DNA from: Paralvinella palmiformis
Taxonomy: Eukaryota; Annelida; Polychaeta; Terebellida; Alvinellidae
Length of the DNA: 64,000 nt
Assembly (NCBI GenBank): GCA_025642065.1
Contig: JAODUP010000069.1
Span: 310,501 to 374,500, forward strand
Direction of reading: 5' to 3'
A program made the position numbers and the translations under genes. The notes under the pieces were generated by a model, which was given only the letters and a program-made list of their open reading frames with translations, made no database searches and was not told the DNA's origin. Positions 59,331-64,000 of the stretch are shown here, piece after piece (positions within the stretch are counted from its first letter, which is position 1; each line of letters opens with the position of its first letter).

Positions 59331-60103
59331 TCGCCAAATAGTTCCCCGTCCACCGCCTCAACTCAGAAATGAACGCTCAACTCAAACAATTAGCAACATC
59401 GTCATCATTAGCAGCAGCAGCAGTCCTCTAATTCTCACACCCTACAATCCCTCAACACCACCAACAAGCCGCTACCTCTTTACAACATTCCAACCCATTA
59501 ACGCGCTAAATACCCCCGCACACACACACACACACCGGCCGCCCCTTTCAACCGCTCCGCAAACTCTCTTACACTGAAAGCGGAGATGGGAAATATTTAT
59601 CAAATAGGAGGAGAACAGCAATCAAATGACAATAAATGTCGAAATTTTCGAGCAACACTCGAAATAAGTAATCGTTTTGTAACTCGTCAAAGGCAAGTAA
59701 CTCTCGACAAAATCGAGCACCACTCCACATCTTGAGTGGCCATTTCTACCGAGTTCGGTTCTATCGCAGTAGGTCGACCACCGAATACGGAGACCGGAGG
59801 GGCCCCTCATGGCGCCAGGAGAGAGAGGGTAGCCGAGTGGGTGTGGAGCCATTCGGCGAATGGGTTTCAGACGGCGCGGGGCGCCTTTTCTCTCGGCCCG
59901 GCCCGTCCTAGCGGTCGCCACATTGTGAAGTGGTTGTTCTCTTCTTGTCGAGTTCGGGTAGATGTTATCATCGGTAAGACGTGTTGGAGTGTTGACGTTG
60001 TTGGCATCCGATTAGGTGATGACGGTTGCTGCAGCCGGTGTAGCTCTTCGCCGAATACGGCCAATCGCTCGCCATCCGCGAGTCCCTTCTATAGGATCCT
60101 AGT

Positions 60104-60472
60104 TTGGTTTGGTTTTGTTGTTCGGGGAGAATCCCCAGGCTGTCGCTTAATCAGCACAGCCTCTATGTTCGAGTGGTTGAGAAACCTCCTCCCCCACCAC
60201 TCACAGGGGAGCAGTATGGAAAGATGGAGCCGAAATACCATGAGGGTGGTCACTGCCAGAGTGTTTTACGTCCTCAGGGGGTTTTTAACGTCCCCCTTTA
60301 TTTTAAATAATTCAGTGGAGACGGCAGCGCCATTTAACGTGGTCAGCCACCCACGATGTAGTGAGCCGAGAAATTAATCCCTGGAAAAGTTTCGACCTCT
60401 TGCGGGGTTCGAACCTGCGACCGTTGGCACAAAGTGCCGGGTGCTTAACCACTAGGCCACCGGAGCTCACTG
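60104..60472 (-). mobile_element. Full-length 369-bp tRNA-derived SINE with target-site duplication
   Basis: Minus strand: head GCTCCGGTGGCCTAGTGGTT then AAGCACCC (A box), B box CGCAGGTTCGAACCCCGC, a 270-base body (for example GGACGTTAAAAACCCCCTGA and GACAGCCTGGGGATTCTCC), and a tail reading AACAAAACCAAACCAA. It is flanked by a perfect 10-base duplication GGATCCTAGT at 60094-60103 and 60473-60482. Its body differs from the 45.8-kb SINE, so this is a second, longer family. Confidence 0.93.
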
Positions 60473-60482
60473 GGATCCTAGT

Positions 60483-61691
60483 CCAACATAGGCTTGCAAC
60501 AACCTAGTGACCGACTACTTTCTGTGGAGTAACCTTCCGGTATTCATCCGCTGCCGGCTTAATCACTCGGCCGATGTTTTTGTGAGAAGCGATTTCTTTC
60601 GTGCAATCGATGGAAGGGCGGCGTCTGTTAAAGCTGACCTGAATGGGAGGGCTTATTCCTCACAATTGAACACTACTACAGACGAATGGAAAGACGTCTT
60701 CTTGGGTGTGTGGCGGGAGGGACGGTTATGAAAGGGTTATATAATTGAATAAGGAGGAGACTCTTTTCATGATTACACTTCTCAATGACACTTCTCAGAA
60801 TCCAGCTCGAAAGGGTATTTTTCGGACAACGATCATCTGTTATCAGAGGCCGATCGTAGCAATTGCCAGAACGCACTCGCTGCCCTCGGATCGGCCGGAT
60901 CTGTTTCGAGAAGAGATCCCCGCGACGCTTGTCCTTTGGTGGCACACTCGAAAAAGGTCACGACCCGTGTTTGTCCAAGAACCCGATCACCGTCCTCCGC
61001 ACGTGCCGGCGGCGTTTGCGCAGGGCTCCCGCCGCTGGTTAATGTTAAAAGAACTCTTTTGGTCCAACTAGTTTAGAGCGCTGATAATCTCCTAGAAAAC
61101 TGGCCTTCTTTTTCCATGGATCGAGCCAAAAAGCATGCTGAGCCATTTTTCTGGCATCACCATTATCAATCAGCTTTGTCAACACCGATGATGGCACTTG
61201 ATTGTACCCCGTCGACGGCGGCTTGTTATTGCTTTACGGCGCTCGACCGACGTCAAGTACGAGATCGGCATTCGGGTCGCCAACCGGTGAAGAGATCCAC
61301 CTGGCCCCGCCTTATATACTCGGCCCCCTATATCGTTCAGAAGACGGCAGTCGCCACAGCGCCGTTTCAGACTTGAGCCACTTCAGCGACGATGGAAGCT
61401 CTCGTGGCACACAATATGACCTCGGGGATTTTTCTGGCCCGTGGAACACACCGGAAGATCGGGTTTGTTTGGCGACGGCAGTAGAATGTATATTTGATGC
61501 GGCTGATAATTACTAAAGCATTCCTTTCGTGCCATAAACTTAACATCACCACGCAATGAAGATGTCGTCGATTTGACACCAGCTGACGATATTTCTCTAA
61601 ACATGATCATCAGATCTATAAAACGAAGCCAAACCTTTACATTGTGGGCTCCTTTTGCTTAACAAAACATGATGCAGTTTCTCATCTGTCA
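60483..61691. other. CpG-rich non-coding region
   Basis: Several overlapping frames up to about 108 codons on both strands, none with family features. No RNA gene or exon recognised. Confidence 0.45.
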
Positions 61692-61718
61692 TTATATATA
61701 TATATATATATATATATT
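61692..61718. repeat. (TA)n microsatellite
   Basis: About 13 TA units, immediately before a degenerate satellite. Confidence 0.95.
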
Positions 61719-62140
61719 GCGGAGACCACAGCAGCAGGTTTTGTTTGGTGCTGATGCATGCAAAGGTGCAGGTTTGGAACAGACTACATCTTTTGGGTGG
61801 GGCTTTCCTTTTACAGCTCGGAGGCAGGAGGTCTGAGACTTTTGCTTATATACAGTTCGAATAACGGGTCTGAAGATTTGCGCAACTTGGAGTCTTGTTT
61901 CTGGAGCTCGGTTCAAGCGGTTTCCATTACAGAGCTTCAAGCAGCAGGCCTTATTTGTCGAGCTCACAGATGCAGGGCCCAGTAGTTCTCAGTTGTGGTG
62001 GTTCCGAGCAGCTGGTCTTGTTTTGGAGACCCGGAGTTGCTGGACTTGTTTATTGAGTTTGCAAAATAAAAGTATATCCCGCTAATGGAGCTCTTAGCAG
62101 CGGGTCTTAGTTATGTAGTTCGGAGCAGCAGCTGGCTGAC
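61719..62140. repeat. Degenerate satellite, GAGCAGCAGGTCTTGTTT-like unit
   Basis: Loose repeats of the form GAG(C/T)(T/C)C-GAGCAGCAGGTCTTGTTT. Clear copies start near 61721, 61931, 61998, 62027, 62088 and 62118 (for example CAAGCAGCAGGCCTTATTTG, CGAGCAGCTGGTCTTGTTTT, TTAGCAGCGGGTCTTAGTTA). Unit length varies around 30-45 bases. No coding frame runs through it. Confidence 0.7.
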
Positions 62141-63089
62141 AAGATGATCTTAATCGGTCACTTGGTATTCACCAGTAAACTTACCCATTTCCAGGTATCG
62201 CGGGATTCTCAAGTTACGCATTTCCAAGTATGATGTATAATTAACCAGAGATGGTTGATATTTACAACGTTGGTAACATCGAGTGGCGGATTCCACCTAT
62301 CCCAATACGGCACTGGCGCCTAGATTAACAGATTCCAAGCATAGCTGCAGATGTTAGCATTCGTACGGTGACGATAGGTGGCGTAGCTCGACGTAACGGG
62401 ATGCCGATGAGTGCGCATGCACCAACCGGTGGCCGGCATTCTGAACCAATCAGATGTTTTGCGATAATGAACATCGACAAATCCTGGATTACGACCAATT
62501 ACCGTCCATCCCAATAGACATCGGTGCACATCATAACAGGGCCACGCCCCATCTGACCTTGATCCGGATACGAAACGTGGCGCCGCGATAAGGACGTCAT
62601 CCAATCGTCACTGCCGGATCAGATCCAGGGTCAGTCCGGCTTCAGCGGTATGCTGGTAAACGTTGGCGATGGGAATGTTATCACCGTGATCCAGGCGATA
62701 GGATATCGGAAGTGTGCTCGATTAGCAATCGACTCTTGATCCTGATACGCAACTGTAGAGGGCGTGTCTTGTCGGAAAAGAGGGCAAACATATGGCGCTG
62801 GCATGCTATTAACGAACACACACACACACACACACTGGCCCATATACATACACACGCATAGGCGTACACAGGTGTACATACATCTGTACAAGTAAATGTA
62901 CAACATAAATTAACGGATGTACATTACCAGTCAAATTGGTAATATAATTTATGTATGGTGCATACGTAAGCACATAATTATAAACGTTCGCATACACACA
63001 CTCAACTCAACTCAACAAGCACGCATGCGGGTGGGGGGAAGAACTATTCACATTAATACCAATGGCAACCCCAAACTATCCCTCTTTCG

Positions 63090-63120
<31 letters not shown>

Positions 63121-63302
63121 CTCTATAATGATTATTGACATCTAAATCAGTTAGATGTGGCGTGTATTAGATAACTAACGAGTATTTGATTATATTAGGG
63201 AGGAGTGACACTAGAGATAAATACATCGTTAGAAAATATGGCTACGACCATGATTTGTAGCAGATGGATGTGATAAAATATCTTCTGTCGTATTGTAAAT
63301 CT

Positions 63303-63303
<1 letters not shown>
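62141..63303. other. Non-coding region with CA microsatellites
   Basis: CA at 62816-62836 and 63090-63121. No gene recognised. Confidence 0.45.

Positions 63304-63361
<58 letters not shown>
63304..63361. repeat. (TA)n(GA)n microsatellite
   Basis: TA then GA tract. Confidence 0.95.
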
Positions 63362-64000
63362 AACTTGACCCACTAGAACCTAACAGTGAGGCAGACGACA
63401 CACGTTAAGCACAAATGAGGATATTGCGAGGGCGGTATTCTACTAATTCAATTTATGCCACTCTTTGTTGAACATAAATTATTTACAGCGAACTACATTA
63501 ATTCATCTTAATTCGCAATTTAAATTTACCTTTTAAACTCGATTATATTTTCATACTCTCAGACCCACACACATGACTCCAAATTAACCAACCCAACCCC
63601 CCTCCCCCCAGTATAGACCAATGGAGAGATGAATACAGAGACAAATGTGTGTGTGTGCGTGTGTGCGCGCGCGCGTGTGTGTTAGCACAATATATGACTG
63701 TGATGTGGATGTACTGTTTGACACCACAACTCTGATACCTAAACTGGTATTGTTAGATCATAAATATACAACATACCATATTATATGCTGGTAATATGAT
63801 CTCGTTCTAGATATTTGACCTCCAAACAGACATTTAATAGCTAAGTAAGAGATAATCTTTTTATTTTAAGTTGTCGGATTATCATCAACACCCACCCACC
63901 CCCTTCCGTCTACAATCCCCCCCCCCAAACCCCCTCTTACTGTCGTCCCTTTTACTGAGAGCTAATTCCATGTTAAGTCCGACATGTCTTCAGTACAAAG
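63362..64000. other. Non-coding window end
   Basis: TG/CG tract near 63645-63682 and C-rich runs near 63595-63610 and 63918-63926. No exon recognised before the window ends. Confidence 0.45.

Noticed and set aside
59736..60377. 213-codon open frame on the + strand
   Set aside because: It runs across the 3' half of the antisense SINE at 60104-60472, has no domain, and overlaps open frames on the other strand; CpG-rich DNA with few stops explains it.

Overview
The window is animal nuclear DNA. It has spliced genes with GT-AG introns, non-LTR (LINE) and DNA-transposon remnants, tRNA-derived SINEs and very dense (TA)n, (CA)n, (CT)n and GAGT microsatellites. The SINE bodies and LINE types suggest a lophotrochozoan, most likely a marine mollusc; that is inference, not proof. 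Nothing is bacterial: there are no operons, no Shine-Dalgarno spacing and no CRISPR array.

Only two host genes can be supported, both on the + strand. The first is a complete six-exon gene for a tail-anchored microsomal cytochrome b5 (19393-31922, 129 residues). It has both haem-ligand histidines, canonical splice sites and a C-terminal membrane anchor. The second is the first coding exon of a cytochrome P450 (41221-41538). It carries a long Ser/Thr/Arg-rich leader of mitochondrial type followed by the proline-rich hinge. I find no further exons of it up to the window end.

Layout. From 1 to 19 kb is AT-rich transposon-dominated DNA: a minus-strand LINE with ORF1 and ORF2 remnants (1-4117); a plus-strand LINE split by two near-identical copies of a 352-bp repeat (4311-5990); a hAT transposase remnant with one terminal repeat (6729-8296); a second minus-strand LINE with a SINE inserted in it (8960-11115); several tRNA-like SINE heads; a THAP-domain/P-element-like remnant (14344-15139); and a non-autonomous inverted-repeat element (about 16806-18654). 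From 19.2 to 32 kb is the cytochrome b5 gene, mostly intron. From about 33 kb to 63 kb the DNA becomes visibly richer in GC and CpG and is crowded with microsatellites, minisatellites, degenerate satellites and SINEs. The P450 first exon lies in this zone, and most of 41.5-64 kb may be its first intron.

The two genes share an electron-transfer theme, since b5 donates electrons to microsomal P450s. This P450 looks mitochondrial, however, so their adjacency may be coincidence. I found no clearly novel multi-gene system. The most interesting items are the b5 splice architecture, the very long P450 first intron, the inverted-repeat element at 16.8-18.7 kb, degenerate satellites at 44.5-44.9 and 61.7-62.1 kb, and the SINE insertions with verifiable target-site duplications.
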